Shown: piece after piece, positions 1-8,714 of the stretch
Layout of the letters: every line of letters begins with the position of its first letter
How positions within the stretch are numbered: position 1 is the first letter of the stretch
Assembly (NCBI GenBank): GCA_045613745.1
Contig: JAZLBP010000001.1
Span: 124,001-188,000, forward strand
DNA: 64,000 nt
Direction: 5' to 3'
From: UBA940 sp045613745
GTDB lineage: Bacteria; Bacteroidota; Bacteroidia; Bacteroidales; Rikenellaceae
Position numbers and translations under genes: made by a program
The notes under the pieces: generated by a model
Databases searched by the model: none
What the model was told of the DNA's origin: nothing
Seen by the model: only the letters and a program-made list of their open reading frames with translations

Positions 1-249
1 TAAGGCCAACGGCAAAGACCATCTTAGCAGCCTCCATTTGCTCCATTTGGGCAGGGGTAGGCTCATAGGTTTCGGGGCTTGCACCCGCAGGAACGATAGT
101 GGCAACCTCGAAGTCGTCGCCAACAATTCCCTCAACGATATATTTCAGCGGCTCGATACTGACCATCATCAGGTTTTCGGGCTGGGTAGAGCGGTTGCAG
201 GCTGTCAGCGCAGCAAACGCACATAGCAGTGTGAGTAATTTTTTCATAT
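1..249 (-). CDS. Metal (zinc/manganese-type) ABC transporter substrate-binding lipoprotein, C-terminus cut by window
   Basis: The minus strand reads from an ATG at 249 to the window edge with no stop, giving the first 83 residues. They start MKKLLTLLCAFAALTAC, a lipoprotein signal with cysteine after LTA, so the mature protein should be membrane-anchored. The following VSIEPLKYIVEGIVGDDFEV and PAGASPETYEPTPAQM match the N-terminus of the ZnuA/TroA solute-binding family, which captures Zn2+ or Mn2+ for an ABC importer. In many ZnuA proteins the residue after GASP is a metal-binding His; here it is Glu, so the metal cannot be named. The permease and ATPase are not visible. A TAACTTTG box lies upstream at 272-279. 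Family call fairly sure, specificity not. Confidence 0.75.
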
Positions 250-271
250 TTCAGCGGTTTTAGTGACTACA

Positions 272-279
272 AAGTTATA
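272..279 (-). promoter_or_regulatory. Bacteroidota -7 box for the metal-binding lipoprotein gene
   Basis: On the minus strand this reads TAACTTTG, matching the Bacteroidota primary sigma -7 consensus TAnnTTTG, about 22 bases upstream of the ATG at 249. No clear -33 TTTG was found. Confidence 0.45.
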
Positions 280-297
280 AAATTTCGGCAAAAGCGC

Positions 298-305
298 TAC
301 CTTTG
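298..305 (+). promoter_or_regulatory. Possible -7 box for the HD-domain gene, giving a near-leaderless transcript
   Basis: TACCTTTG ends at 305, only 5 bases before the ATG at 311. If used, transcription would start at or within a few bases of the start codon. It is divergent from the box at 272-279. No -33 element is evident. Confidence 0.35.
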
Positions 306-310
306 ACTCT

Positions 311-922
311 ATGAAACTTTCGGATTACATAGCAAGTGAGATTCTGCCGCGCTACGACGCCTTTGACGCGGCACATCAACAATCACACGCACAAGCCGTT
401 ATGGATGAGGCTCTGCGACTTGCCGCACTCTACGATGTGGAGCGCGACGTGGTGTTGGCGGCGGCTGCATTTCACGACCTTGGGCTCGCCTACGGCAGGG
501 CCGAGCACCACATCCACTCGGCACGCATAATCCGCGCGGATGAGTTTCTGAAAACAATTTTCACGCCCGACGAGATAGAAATTATCGCCGACGCAGCCGA
601 GGATCATCGCGCATCGGCCACCCACGCGCCACGCACAATCTATGGTCGAATCATTGCCGAGGCCGACCGACAACTCGATGCCGAGGTTGTGATGCGTCGC
701 ACCGTTGAGTTCGGTTTGGAGCACTACCCCGAGCTGTCGCGCGAGGGACACTACGAGCGTTTCTGCACCCACCTGCACGAAAAGTATGGTCGCACGGGAT
801 ACTTGCGATTGTGGCTGCCCGAGTCGTCGTCGGCCGCAGCGCTCGAAACCCTGCGTTGCATAATAGACGACCCCGCACAGCTGCGCCAAAACTTCGACCG
901 ACTATTTGACCACAGAGCGTAA
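311..922 (+). CDS. HD-domain metal-dependent phosphohydrolase-like protein
   Basis: A 203-residue soluble protein with the HD-superfamily pattern: His26, the His55-Asp56 doublet in AAAFHDLGLA, a further His in AAEDHRA near 98, and a later Asp in EADRQLDA near 120. This layout binds a divalent metal and usually hydrolyses phosphomono- or phosphodiesters. No signal peptide or membrane segment is seen. The start at 311 is supported by a TAnnTTTG-like box just before it. It is a single gene between a divergent metal-transport gene and a convergent LRR gene, so context does not reveal the substrate. Domain call confident, function unknown. Confidence 0.75.
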   Translation: MKLSDYIASEILPRYDAFDAAHQQSHAQAVMDEALRLAALYDVERDVVLAAAAFHDLGLAYGRAEHHIHSARIIRADEFLKTIFTPDEIEIIADAAEDHRASATHAPRTIYGRIIAEADRQLDAEVVMRRTVEFGLEHYPELSREGHYERFCTHLHEKYGRTGYLRLWLPESSSAAALETLRCIIDDPAQLRQNFDRLFDHRA

Positions 923-1016
923 CTCTCTCCTGCCCCACTCTCCGCGAGGCAGAATATTTCGGTATATAAAATATTAAAGGCGTATATAGACAATATACGT
1001 TAGGTATCGCTTGGGG

Positions 1017-3206
1017 TTAAAAATTATAACCAACTATATAATCAGCATAATACATCCAAGCCTCCGCAGACCTATACGCATCCTCCGAACCGGACGGAAC
1101 GTAAATCTTACGAGGGCTATTTTCAAACATATTGAATTCTCCTGTTGGCGGAGTTACTGATTCGCAATATATACTTTTCAAATATCGACAATCTGCAAAT
1201 GCACTATATCCAATATAAGTAACGCTACTTGGAATAGTGACACTTTGCAAATTACGACAACCGGCAAATAATCCAAAGCTAATAGAAGTAACATCCGATG
1301 GAATGCTTAGATCAACTATCTCTTCGCCATTGAGGAAGAAATCCGCATCATTAATTAGCGGATTAGCATAGGGATATCCAAAATCAATATTACACCAAGC
1401 TGATAAATCTGAAATATAAACATGAGCCCACTCGCCGCACTCATAAAACGCATTCTTTCCAATAGATTTAACACTCTTTGGAATAGTGATTGTTCTCAAA
1501 TTATCACAACCTTCGAATGCACTCTCACCAATCGAAACAACACTATTACCAATAGTTACTTCTCTCAAAGTTACATCATGTTTGAAAACCTCCGCTTCAA
1601 TTTCAGTAACGCTATCTCCAATTGTAAGTTTTGTGAAATCACCACCATAAAGACCAAGCATAGGGGTGTCAATTATCAATTCGCCAGTACTTGCACAAAA
1701 TGCTAAATCTCCAATCTTCGTAACACTATTGGGTATAGACATACTTATCAATCTTTCACAACCGTTAAATGCATGTTTTCCAATCGAAGTAACACTATTA
1801 GGAATATTTACACGAAACAAATTACTACAACATTCGAATGCATAGTTTCCAATCGAAGTGACGCTATTAGGAATATTGATATTTTGTAAATTTCTATAAT
1901 AGTAAAATACACAATCACCAATCTTCGTAACACTATTACCAATTGTAATAGTGCGGAATTCCGCATCTTTAAGCCAACCATATTTAGTTGGAAAATTGGC
2001 TTCATAATATATAGCAGTGTAAGATGTTTCTACAATTTTACTATCAATTATCAATTCCCCAGTACAACCTGCAAAGGCTGCTTTCTCTATTTCTATAACA
2101 CTATTAGGAATGGTGATGGTTTTCAAACCTTTACAACCTGAGAAAGTTGATTCTCCTATTGTTGTAACACTATTAGAAACGGTGATATGTGCTAAACTAC
2201 TACAACCTGAGAATGCACTATCACCAATCGAAGTGACACCAAATGGAATGGTATATTCCGTCAACCCTGCTGGCGCAAACGAAATTAACGCACCATCAAC
2301 TATCAAACAACGATTATCTGCTGATGCATATTTACCATAAAAACTTGTCAAATCACGGCAACCATAAAATGCAGATTTTCCTATTTCTATTACGCTGTCT
2401 GGAATAGTGATACTTGTTAAACAACGACATTCTGCAAATGCCCTATAACCTATCGAAGTAACGCTACTAGGAATAGTGACACTTTCCAAGCTACTACCTG
2501 AGAATGCATCATTTCCTATCGAAGTAACGCTATCACCAATTGTAAGTTTTGTGAACCAACCTCCATAAAGGCCAAGCGCATTGGTGTCAATTATCAATTC
2601 GCCAACACATCCCCTAAATGCCTTTTCGCCTATCGATAGAACGCTATTGGGAATGGTAATACTTGTTAAAAAACGACAATCTGCAAATGCATAATCTCCA
2701 ATCGAGGTAACGCTATTAGGAATAGTTACACTCCCCAAACTACTACAACCATAGAATGCACTCTCACCAATCGAAGTAACGCCATTAGGAATAGTTACAC
2801 TTGTTAAACGCTTACATTCTGCAAATGTCTCATATCCTATCGAAGTGACACCTGTAAAATATTTTAACTCAGTAAATGCTGAAATCAAAGAGCCATTGAA
2901 TACTCTGCCTAGATCGGTAACCGCCGCAGCCTCTTCATACGACAACTCATTATCTGAGTTCAAATCCCACTTTGAAATACAGAGCCATTTTGTGTACTCA
3001 TCCTGGAATCTAATTACCTGTGTCGTGTCAATAGGAATTTCATCGCCATTATCATCGCCATCTTGGTCATCATCATCGGTATCCCCATTTTGATTATTAT
3101 TGTCGCTCGGTTGTTCGGTTTGAGATGTATCATCAAAACCATCATTCGTATCACAAGCAGTGGCCAACATAGCAATTACTGCAAGTATTAAGAATAGTTT
3201 TTTCAT
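1017..3206 (-). CDS. BspA-type leucine-rich-repeat lipoprotein
   Basis: I place the start at the ATG at 3206 (MKKLFLILAV) rather than an in-frame ATG five codons earlier, because this gives a clean lipoprotein signal ending LATAC. An Asp/Asn-rich acidic linker follows (roughly residues 25-58), then an EF-hand/dockerin-like segment, DLNSDNELSYEEA, near residue 81. The rest is a long array of LRR_5 (Treponema/BspA) repeats with the theme F.GC..L.SVTIPNSVTSIG. Three repeats are interrupted by a GELIID insertion of about 45 residues. Such surface proteins are known for adhesion to host or other bacteria. The gene is clearly more AT-rich than the aroB cluster beside it. Class sure, ligand unknown. 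Confidence 0.85.
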   Translation of the reverse strand: MKKLFLILAVIAMLATACDTNDGFDDTSQTEQPSDNNNQNGDTDDDDQDGDDNGDEIPIDTTQVIRFQDEYTKWLCISKWDLNSDNELSYEEAAAVTDLGRVFNGSLISAFTELKYFTGVTSIGYETFAECKRLTSVTIPNGVTSIGESAFYGCSSLGSVTIPNSVTSIGDYAFADCRFLTSITIPNSVLSIGEKAFRGCVGELIIDTNALGLYGGWFTKLTIGDSVTSIGNDAFSGSSLESVTIPSSVTSIGYRAFAECRCLTSITIPDSVIEIGKSAFYGCRDLTSFYGKYASADNRCLIVDGALISFAPAGLTEYTIPFGVTSIGDSAFSGCSSLAHITVSNSVTTIGESTFSGCKGLKTITIPNSVIEIEKAAFAGCTGELIIDSKIVETSYTAIYYEANFPTKYGWLKDAEFRTITIGNSVTKIGDCVFYYYRNLQNINIPNSVTSIGNYAFECCSNLFRVNIPNSVTSIGKHAFNGCERLISMSIPNSVTKIGDLAFCASTGELIIDTPMLGLYGGDFTKLTIGDSVTEIEAEVFKHDVTLREVTIGNSVVSIGESAFEGCDNLRTITIPKSVKSIGKNAFYECGEWAHVYISDLSAWCNIDFGYPYANPLINDADFFLNGEEIVDLSIPSDVTSISFGLFAGCRNLQSVTIPSSVTYIGYSAFADCRYLKSIYCESVTPPTGEFNMFENSPRKIYVPSGSEDAYRSAEAWMYYADYIVGYNF

Positions 3207-3255
3207 TAATTTTATAAGCATATTTACGACAACAAGAAAAGGGGGTTGTTGTCAA

Positions 3256-4290
3256 TTAACATTTTAGGTAATTATCGAGGGTTGTGTAGGGCATTGTCTG
3301 TACCTCGCAACGGCCTATTGCACAAGGGAATACTACGTGGATGCTTGTGCCGCTACCCTTCTTGTCTTTGCGCAGAGCTGCGGTGAGTTGGTCGGTAGGG
3401 ATGTCGCACTCGGTGGGCAACTCCAAGCGGTTTAGCAGGGCGCAGATTCGAGTCACGGTAGCCTCGTCGGTAACGCCTGCACGGACAGCCGCCTCGCCAA
3501 TATATCGCATACCGATAGCAACGGCCTCGCCGTGGACAAACTCGCGCGAACACTTCTCGATGGCGTGCGCTACGGTGTGTCCCAGATTGAGCAGTCGGCG
3601 TACACCACCCTCGCGTTCGTCGGCCGCAACGATGCGCGCCTTGACAGCCACGGTGCGTGCCACAACATCGGCCAGAAGGCTCTTGTCGGCCAGAAGTTCA
3701 TCTACGGTTGTGCGCTCCAACATCTCGAACAGCTCGGCGTCGTCGATGATTGCCGACTTGACAACTTCGGCAAGTCCCGCCACAAACTCGCGGCACGGAA
3801 GGGTGTCGAGCAGCCCCACGTCACACAACACAAAGTCGGGTTGGTTGAACACTCCCACCATATTCTTGTAGCCACCCAAGTTTACGCCATTCTTGCCGCC
3901 GACGCTTGCATCGACCTGTGCCAACAGCGACGTAGCAACAAAACCAAAGCCCACACCACGCATATAGGTCGAGGCCACGAAGCCCGTGATGTCGGTCACA
4001 ATGCCGCCACCAAAGCCCACGAGATAACAACCGCGGTCGGCACCCGCCTCGATGAGTTGGGTATGGATGCTCTCGACCGTAGCGAGGGTTTTATTCTCCT
4101 CGCCAAGACCGATAACAATGGTGCGGAAGGGTGCAAGCAGGTCGGCATACGCCTCGGCCAAGTGGGGGTCGGTGACAACCCACAGAGGTCGGCCTGCGGG
4201 AACAAACTCCGCAAGACGCGCGGCCAATCCTGTGCCTATTTCGATATGCGAAGGTGTGCGTCCCTCGCGTGGAATTTTTAATAGTTTCAT
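3256..4290 (-). CDS. aroB: 3-dehydroquinate synthase
   Basis: The second step of the shikimate pathway: converts DAHP to 3-dehydroquinate, NAD- and metal-dependent, in the cytoplasm. The 344-residue protein has the glycine-rich GGGIVTDITGFVA dinucleotide/phosphate region, the conserved SLLAQVDASVGGKNGVN stretch, and the metal-binding LNLGHTVAHAIE and FVHGEAVAIGM motifs. Length is normal for the family (about 340-360). It is the last gene of a minus-strand run rfbD-kdsA-ung-aroB, with 30 bp between it and ung, so co-transcription is likely. Confidence 0.95.
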   Translation of the reverse strand: MKLLKIPREGRTPSHIEIGTGLAARLAEFVPAGRPLWVVTDPHLAEAYADLLAPFRTIVIGLGEENKTLATVESIHTQLIEAGADRGCYLVGFGGGIVTDITGFVASTYMRGVGFGFVATSLLAQVDASVGGKNGVNLGGYKNMVGVFNQPDFVLCDVGLLDTLPCREFVAGLAEVVKSAIIDDAELFEMLERTTVDELLADKSLLADVVARTVAVKARIVAADEREGGVRRLLNLGHTVAHAIEKCSREFVHGEAVAIGMRYIGEAAVRAGVTDEATVTRICALLNRLELPTECDIPTDQLTAALRKDKKGSGTSIHVVFPCAIGRCEVQTMPYTTLDNYLKC

Positions 4291-4320
4291 TGGTGGGATT
4301 TTGGGTTGTAGTGAAGTGGT

Positions 4321-4983
4321 TTACCATTGAATGGGTATTTGACCCGTATTTACAAGATATTCGTTAGCTTTGGAGAAGTGGCGGCAACCGAAAAATCCAC
4401 GGTAGGCCGACAGCGGCGAGGGGTGAACAGCCTTCAACACAAGGTTGCGCGAGGGGTCAACCTCGGCGGCCTTCTTCTGGGCGTAGCTACCCCACAGCAT
4501 ATAGACCACGCCCTGTTTATGGGCAGCGACGGCCTTAACCACAGCGTCGGTGAATCGTTCCCAGCCACGTCCCGCGTGCGAGGCGGCAACTCCTGCGCGC
4601 ACCGTGAGCACACTATTCAGAAGCAGCACACCCTGCTCGGCCCAGCGGTCGAGGTTGCCACTTGCGGGGATGGGGATTCCGAGGTCGCTCTCAATCTCCT
4701 TGAAAATATTTACCAACGACGGCGGAAACTGAACGCCATCACCAACCGAAAAACAGAGGCCATTGGCCTGTCCGGGGCCGTGATAGGGGTCTTGACCGAT
4801 GATGACAACTTTTAAATTGTCCACCGAACATTTATCAAACGCCCTGAAAATATTTGCTCCACGCGGATAGATGGTCCTTGACTGATACTCCTCGCGAACG
4901 AACTCCGTAAGCGCAGCAAAGTAGTCGGCACCAAACTCGGCGGCGAGCAGTTGTTTCCAATCGTCGGCTATACGAACATCCAT
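4321..4983 (-). CDS. ung: Uracil-DNA glycosylase, family 1
   Basis: Removes uracil from DNA to start base-excision repair. The 220-residue protein shows the catalytic water-activating motif GQDPYHG at residues 63-69 (Asp65) and the minor-groove loop HPSPLSAYRGFFG from residue 187, both diagnostic of family 1 UDG. Its ATG overlaps the stop codon of kdsA by one base (TAATG at 4981-4985), which implies translational coupling with the upstream kdsA gene. Length and motifs are complete. Confidence 0.96.
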   Translation of the reverse strand: MDVRIADDWKQLLAAEFGADYFAALTEFVREEYQSRTIYPRGANIFRAFDKCSVDNLKVVIIGQDPYHGPGQANGLCFSVGDGVQFPPSLVNIFKEIESDLGIPIPASGNLDRWAEQGVLLLNSVLTVRAGVAASHAGRGWERFTDAVVKAVAAHKQGVVYMLWGSYAQKKAAEVDPSRNLVLKAVHPSPLSAYRGFFGCRHFSKANEYLVNTGQIPIQW

Positions 4984-5744
4984 TACATCAGCGATTTAAC
5001 AACGTCGGCAAGTTTACAGAGTTCGAGCGTGTTGGCAGCATCGCTACGCGCATTGTCGGGGTCGGGGTGCACCTCGAAGAAGTAGCCGTTGGCACCAAAA
5101 GCCTTGGCCGCCAGGGCCATCGAGGGTACATACTCGCGGTTGCCACCCGTAATGCTTCCGCCCGGGCGTTGCACCGAGTGGGTGCAGTCCATAATCACGC
5201 GGGGCGCGATGGCGAGCATCTCGGGGATATTACGGAAATCGACCACCAGATTGTTATAACCGAAGGTTGTGCCGCGCTCGGTGAGCCAAGTCTCGGCACC
5301 ACCGCTCTCGACCACCTTGTTGTAGGCGTAGCGCATACTATCGGCCGACAGAAATTGTGCCTTTTTGATATTCACCACCTTGCCCGTTTTGGCAGCCGCA
5401 ACCAAAAGGTCGGTTTGGCGGCAGAGGAACGCGGGAATCTGCACAATATCAACCACTTCGCCCACGGGTGCAGCCTGATAGCTCTCGTGGATGTCGGTGG
5501 TCAGGGGCAGTCCCCATTTAGCCTTAACGTCGGCGAGCATTTGGAGTCCCTTTTCGAGGCCGGGGCCGCGGTACGACGACAGCGATGTGCGGTTGGCCTT
5601 GTCGAACGACGCCTTGAACACAACTTGCACTCCAAGCTCGTCGCGCAGGCGCACCAACTCGGCAGCAACAGCATCCAGCACATCGGCCGACTCAATGACA
5701 CACGGTCCTGCGATAAATATCGGTTTTTGACTTTCGAAGTTCAT
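4983..5744 (-). CDS. kdsA: 3-deoxy-8-phosphooctulonate (KDO-8-P) synthase
   Basis: Condenses arabinose-5-phosphate with phosphoenolpyruvate to make KDO-8-P, the precursor of the lipopolysaccharide core sugar KDO. The 253-residue protein begins with the PEP-aldolase motif FIAGPCVIESADV and carries FKASFDKANRTS, DIHES, IPAFLCRQTDLL, NIKKAQFLS and DCTHSVQRPGG in family order. It lies between rfbD and ung in a minus-strand run; rfbD is also a cell-envelope sugar gene. Length is slightly shorter than E. coli KdsA (284) but all core motifs are present. Confidence 0.95.
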   Translation of the reverse strand: MNFESQKPIFIAGPCVIESADVLDAVAAELVRLRDELGVQVVFKASFDKANRTSLSSYRGPGLEKGLQMLADVKAKWGLPLTTDIHESYQAAPVGEVVDIVQIPAFLCRQTDLLVAAAKTGKVVNIKKAQFLSADSMRYAYNKVVESGGAETWLTERGTTFGYNNLVVDFRNIPEMLAIAPRVIMDCTHSVQRPGGSITGGNREYVPSMALAAKAFGANGYFFEVHPDPDNARSDAANTLELCKLADVVKSLM

Positions 5745-5787
5745 ATCTCTATATCGTTTTTATAATTTTCAAACATTTTTTTTGCCC

Positions 5788-6660
5788 CTACTCTGCCAAT
5801 AGATTCATACGGTCGAGGCAGCGGGCAAGCGACTCCTCCCAATCGGGAATCTCGATACCAAACCACGCCTTGATTTTGGTCTTATCGAGCACTGAGTATT
5901 CGGGACGGCGTGCGGGGGTGGGCCATTGGTCGGTGGTGATAGGCTCGACCACACATCCGCTACCCGTCATAGCAACAATGGTGTCGGCAAACTCCCACCA
6001 CGAGGTTTCGCCCTCACCAGAGTAGTGGAACACCTCGCCACGCAGGTCGCGGCCCTCCAACTGCGGCAGAATCTGCAACAATGCGGCCACAAGATCGGCA
6101 GTCCAAGTGGGTGTACCCCATTGGTCGGCAACAACTCGCAGGGTGGGTTCGGTTTGCGCCTTCGACGAGATGGTACACACAAAGTTGTGCCCCTGCTCGG
6201 AGTAGAGCCAGCCTGTACGGACAATGATTCCTCGGCAACCCGAAGCCTGCATCTCGCGTTCGCCCGCGCGTTTGGTCTCGCCATAGACTCCCAGCGGCGA
6301 AGTGACATCGCCCTCGTTGTAGGGCAGGCGCGCCGAGCCGTCGAACACATAGTCAGTCGAGATGTGAACAAGTGTCATACCGCGCTGCCCAGCCGCAGCG
6401 GCAAGGTTTGCCACGCCATCGGCATTGACGCGAAGAGCCATAGTAGGCTCACTCTCGGCACGGTCAACGGCAGTGTAGGCGGCACAGTTGATAATAAAAT
6501 CGGCGGGGTGGGAATCCAAGAATTCGGCCACCGAATCGGCCGAGGTAATATCCATCGCCGAGCGAGAAGCAAACACAAATTCCGACTCCGACTGCAAGGC
6601 CGCGCGAGCAAACTCGCGACCCAACTGTCCGTCAGCACCTGTCACTATAATTTTTGCCAT
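5788..6660 (-). CDS. rfbD: dTDP-4-dehydrorhamnose reductase
   Basis: Final step of dTDP-L-rhamnose synthesis, feeding surface polysaccharides. I choose the ATG at 6660 (MAKIIVTGADGQLGREF) because the Rossmann GxxGxxG motif then sits at the N-terminus as in the family; an open frame continues upstream to 6900 but those codons resemble no protein and cross the promoter. The 290-residue product has STDYVFDG and the catalytic YxxxK pair in YGETKR. It heads the rfbD-kdsA-ung-aroB run. No rfbA, rfbB or rfbC lies in the window, so the rest of the pathway is elsewhere. Confidence 0.93.
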   Translation of the reverse strand: MAKIIVTGADGQLGREFARAALQSESEFVFASRSAMDITSADSVAEFLDSHPADFIINCAAYTAVDRAESEPTMALRVNADGVANLAAAAGQRGMTLVHISTDYVFDGSARLPYNEGDVTSPLGVYGETKRAGEREMQASGCRGIIVRTGWLYSEQGHNFVCTISSKAQTEPTLRVVADQWGTPTWTADLVAALLQILPQLEGRDLRGEVFHYSGEGETSWWEFADTIVAMTGSGCVVEPITTDQWPTPARRPEYSVLDKTKIKAWFGIEIPDWEESLARCLDRMNLLAE

Positions 6661-6687
6661 CTGTGGGTTACTCTTTTTATTTGAACG

Positions 6688-6719
6688 TAAAGTTAGAAAA
6701 AACATACATATTTGCCAAA
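6688..6719 (-). promoter_or_regulatory. Promoter of the rfbD-kdsA-ung-aroB run
   Basis: On the minus strand TTTG (6716-6719) is followed 20 bases later by TAACTTTA (6688-6695), one base off the Bacteroidota -33/-7 pair TTTG-N19-21-TAnnTTTG. It lies 27 bases upstream of the rfbD ATG. Confidence 0.55.
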
Positions 6720-6726
6720 AAAGAAT

Positions 6727-6734
6727 TAACTTTG
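6727..6734 (+). promoter_or_regulatory. -7 box of the alkaline phosphatase gene
   Basis: TAACTTTG matches TAnnTTTG and sits 22 bases before the ATG at 6757, back to back with the rfbD promoter. A -33 TTTG at the usual distance is not seen. Confidence 0.5.
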
Positions 6735-6756
6735 TGACATCTGAAACGACAAATTT

Positions 6757-7872
6757 ATGAAACTGAGAGTTATTTTTTCTGCTGCCATCGCAATGGCAAC
6801 CCTTATGAGCGTCAATACTTTGAGCGCTGCTCCCAAAGCCAAAAAAGGTAAAAGCGAGGTCAAAAACATCGTTCTGATGATTGGTGACGGTATGGGTCAC
6901 TCACACATCACACAAGTGATGATTGACCAAAAGTTTGAGCCCATCAATATGAATCGCGCAACAGGTGGCGGTATGGTGACAACCTACTCCAACAACAACC
7001 GCGTGACCGACTCGGCTGCCGCAGCAACCGCGTTCGCAACTGGCCACAAAACCAACAACTCGAAATTGAGTGTTGACCCCGACAACAACCCCCTGCCCAC
7101 AATCCTCGAACTGGCCGAAAAAGCAGGCCTCTCAACAGGTGTGGTTGCAACAAGCCAACTTGTGCACGCAACTCCCGCAGCATTCTATGCACACTCCAAG
7201 GGTCGTTACGACAGCGACACCATCGCTGCACAACTCGTTCCGTCGGGTATTGACGTGGCTTTCGGTGCAGGCGCAGGCAACTTCAACGCGCGCAAAGATG
7301 GTCGCGACTTGTTGGAGGAGGCTCGCAAGGCCGGTTACACCGTGGTTGACAGTATTCACAAACTCGACGACGTACACTCGGGCAAGGCTATCGTGGCATA
7401 TCCCACAGGACGCAGCCATATGCCTATGATGCTCAAAGGTCGTGGCGACTATCTGCCCCAAGCAACCGCAAAAGCACTCGAACTGCTGAACAACGACAAC
7501 CGCAAAGGTTTCTTCCTGATGGTTGAGGGCTCGCTCATCGACTACGGAGGTCACGGCAACAGCATCAAAGACATCGTGGCCGAGACCCGCGACTTCGACA
7601 ACGCAGTGGGTGTGGCTATGGACTTTGCCGAGAACAACCCCGGCACTCTGGTTATCGTTGTTGCTGACCACGAGACTGGAGGTTTGAGCATCGTGTCGAA
7701 CAACGCCGACTTCACCGAGAGCGAGAGCGGTGTGAAGACCAAATTCACCACTGGCAGCCACTCGGCAACTATGGTTCCCCTGCTCACCTTTGGCACAGGT
7801 GCCGAGAAGGTTGGCGGTATCCTCGACAACACCGAGCTGAACACCAAAATGCGCGAGTTGCTCGGTCTGTAA
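6757..7872 (+). CDS. Alkaline phosphatase, secreted (PhoA family)
   Basis: A periplasmic phosphomonoesterase. The 371-residue protein starts with a signal peptide (about residues 1-24, ending TLSAA). Metal site Asp44 is in MIGDGMGHS, the nucleophilic serine is Ser86 in TDSAAAATAFATG, and later ligands are in EGSLIDYGGH, VADHETGG and GSHSATMVP. It is shorter than E. coli PhoA (471), as is common for Bacteroidota members. It stands alone: divergent from rfbD and closed by a strong terminator at 7899-7933. No Pho box could be recognised, so phosphate control is untested. Its codons are notably C-rich, as expected for a well-expressed gene. Confidence 0.93.
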   Translation: MKLRVIFSAAIAMATLMSVNTLSAAPKAKKGKSEVKNIVLMIGDGMGHSHITQVMIDQKFEPINMNRATGGGMVTTYSNNNRVTDSAAAATAFATGHKTNNSKLSVDPDNNPLPTILELAEKAGLSTGVVATSQLVHATPAAFYAHSKGRYDSDTIAAQLVPSGIDVAFGAGAGNFNARKDGRDLLEEARKAGYTVVDSIHKLDDVHSGKAIVAYPTGRSHMPMMLKGRGDYLPQATAKALELLNNDNRKGFFLMVEGSLIDYGGHGNSIKDIVAETRDFDNAVGVAMDFAENNPGTLVIVVADHETGGLSIVSNNADFTESESGVKTKFTTGSHSATMVPLLTFGTGAEKVGGILDNTELNTKMRELLGL

Positions 7873-7898
7873 TCGCCAGCAAAAAACGACAAAACAGA

Positions 7899-7933
7899 AG
7901 GACTGTCCCTCAATCGGGGCGGTCCTTTTTTTT
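7899..7933 (+). terminator. Rho-independent terminator after the alkaline phosphatase gene
   Basis: A GC-rich stem (AGGACTGTCCC paired with GGGGCGGTCCT, with G-T wobbles, loop TCAAT-C) is followed by eight T residues. Confidence 0.85.
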
Positions 7934-8040
7934 GTCATTATCAATTGGGCGTATGTGAGGATTTTGAGGGCGAGCGTAACGACAAATCAGCCTTGTTAGG
8001 CAGCTTCATTTTCGTTGTTCGGGGATAGTAAAACACAAAA

Positions 8041-8058
8041 TCACCTATAAATAGGTGA
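8041..8058. promoter_or_regulatory. Palindromic operator candidate upstream of folE
   Basis: Two perfectly complementary 8-base arms, TCACCTAT and ATAGGTGA, are separated by AA. The site ends 17 bases before the folE -7 box, where a dimeric regulator would touch the promoter. No regulator family could be assigned. Confidence 0.45.
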
Positions 8059-8075
8059 AAATTCACTCAAATTTG

Positions 8076-8083
8076 TATCTTTG
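8076..8083 (+). promoter_or_regulatory. -7 box of folE
   Basis: TATCTTTG matches TAnnTTTG, 22 bases before the folE ATG. The -33 region is occupied by the palindrome at 8041-8058 and has no TTTG. Confidence 0.5.
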
Positions 8084-8105
8084 TGAAAAATATTCTTTTT
8101 CGAAA

Positions 8106-8711
8106 ATGAAACCTATATACCACAGAGAGGATGTTTACGATGCCGAAACCATCGAAAAACTTGCCGAACATTACACCGAAATACTCAAACTTCTGGGCGA
8201 AGACCCCACACGCGAAGGACTCGTAAAAACCCCCGAGCGCGTGGCAAAGGCTATGGCTTTCATCACAAAAGGCTATGCCGAAGACCCTCGCGAGATTCTG
8301 CTGGGCGCCTGCTTCAAGGAGGATTATCGACATATGGTGCTCGTCAAGGACATCGACCTCTTCTCGACCTGCGAACACCACCTGATGCCCTTTGTGGGTA
8401 AGGCACACGTCGCATACATCCCCAACGGAACCATCACCGGACTGAGCAAAATTGCACGCGTGGTGGAGTGTTTTGCGCGTCGTTTCCAAGTTCAGGAGCG
8501 TCTGACCGTACAGATTCGCGACTGCATCCAAGAGGTGTTGAATCCTATGGGTGTGGCTGTGGTTATCGAGGCAAGTCACACCTGTATGCAGATGCGCGGA
8601 ATTCAAAAACAAAACTCCGTAACCACAACATCGGCCTTCACAGGTGTGTTCCTGTCGCAACATCGCACACGCGAGGAGTTTATGACTCTCATCGGCTCTA
8701 AACTGCATTAG
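8106..8711 (+). CDS. folE: GTP cyclohydrolase I
   Basis: Converts GTP to 7,8-dihydroneopterin triphosphate, the entry to folate (and 7-deazaguanine) synthesis. I start at the ATG at 8106 (MKPIYHREDVYDAETI); an earlier in-frame ATG at 8055 would lie upstream of the promoter -7 box. The 201-residue protein has the zinc motif CEHHLMPF (Cys89, His91, His92), a third ligand in HTCMQMRG, and the family's GEDPTREGL and TPERVAKA segments. It is followed after 3 bp by the yciO-like gene, so the two are probably co-transcribed. A queD-like gene at 40379 could use its product. Confidence 0.95.
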   Translation: MKPIYHREDVYDAETIEKLAEHYTEILKLLGEDPTREGLVKTPERVAKAMAFITKGYAEDPREILLGACFKEDYRHMVLVKDIDLFSTCEHHLMPFVGKAHVAYIPNGTITGLSKIARVVECFARRFQVQERLTVQIRDCIQEVLNPMGVAVVIEASHTCMQMRGIQKQNSVTTTSAFTGVFLSQHRTREEFMTLIGSKLH

Positions 8712-8714
8712 AAT

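Noticed and set aside
383..889. Many long open frames opposite or overlapping real genes, for example opposite the HD gene, sufB, mnmG and ureC
   Set aside because: They follow from the skewed codon use of the real genes on the other strand, have no family motifs, and would overlap well-supported proteins completely.
5788..6900. Longer rfbD with an 80-residue N-terminal extension
   Set aside because: The extension resembles no reductase, lies upstream of the Rossmann motif and spans the divergent promoter region.
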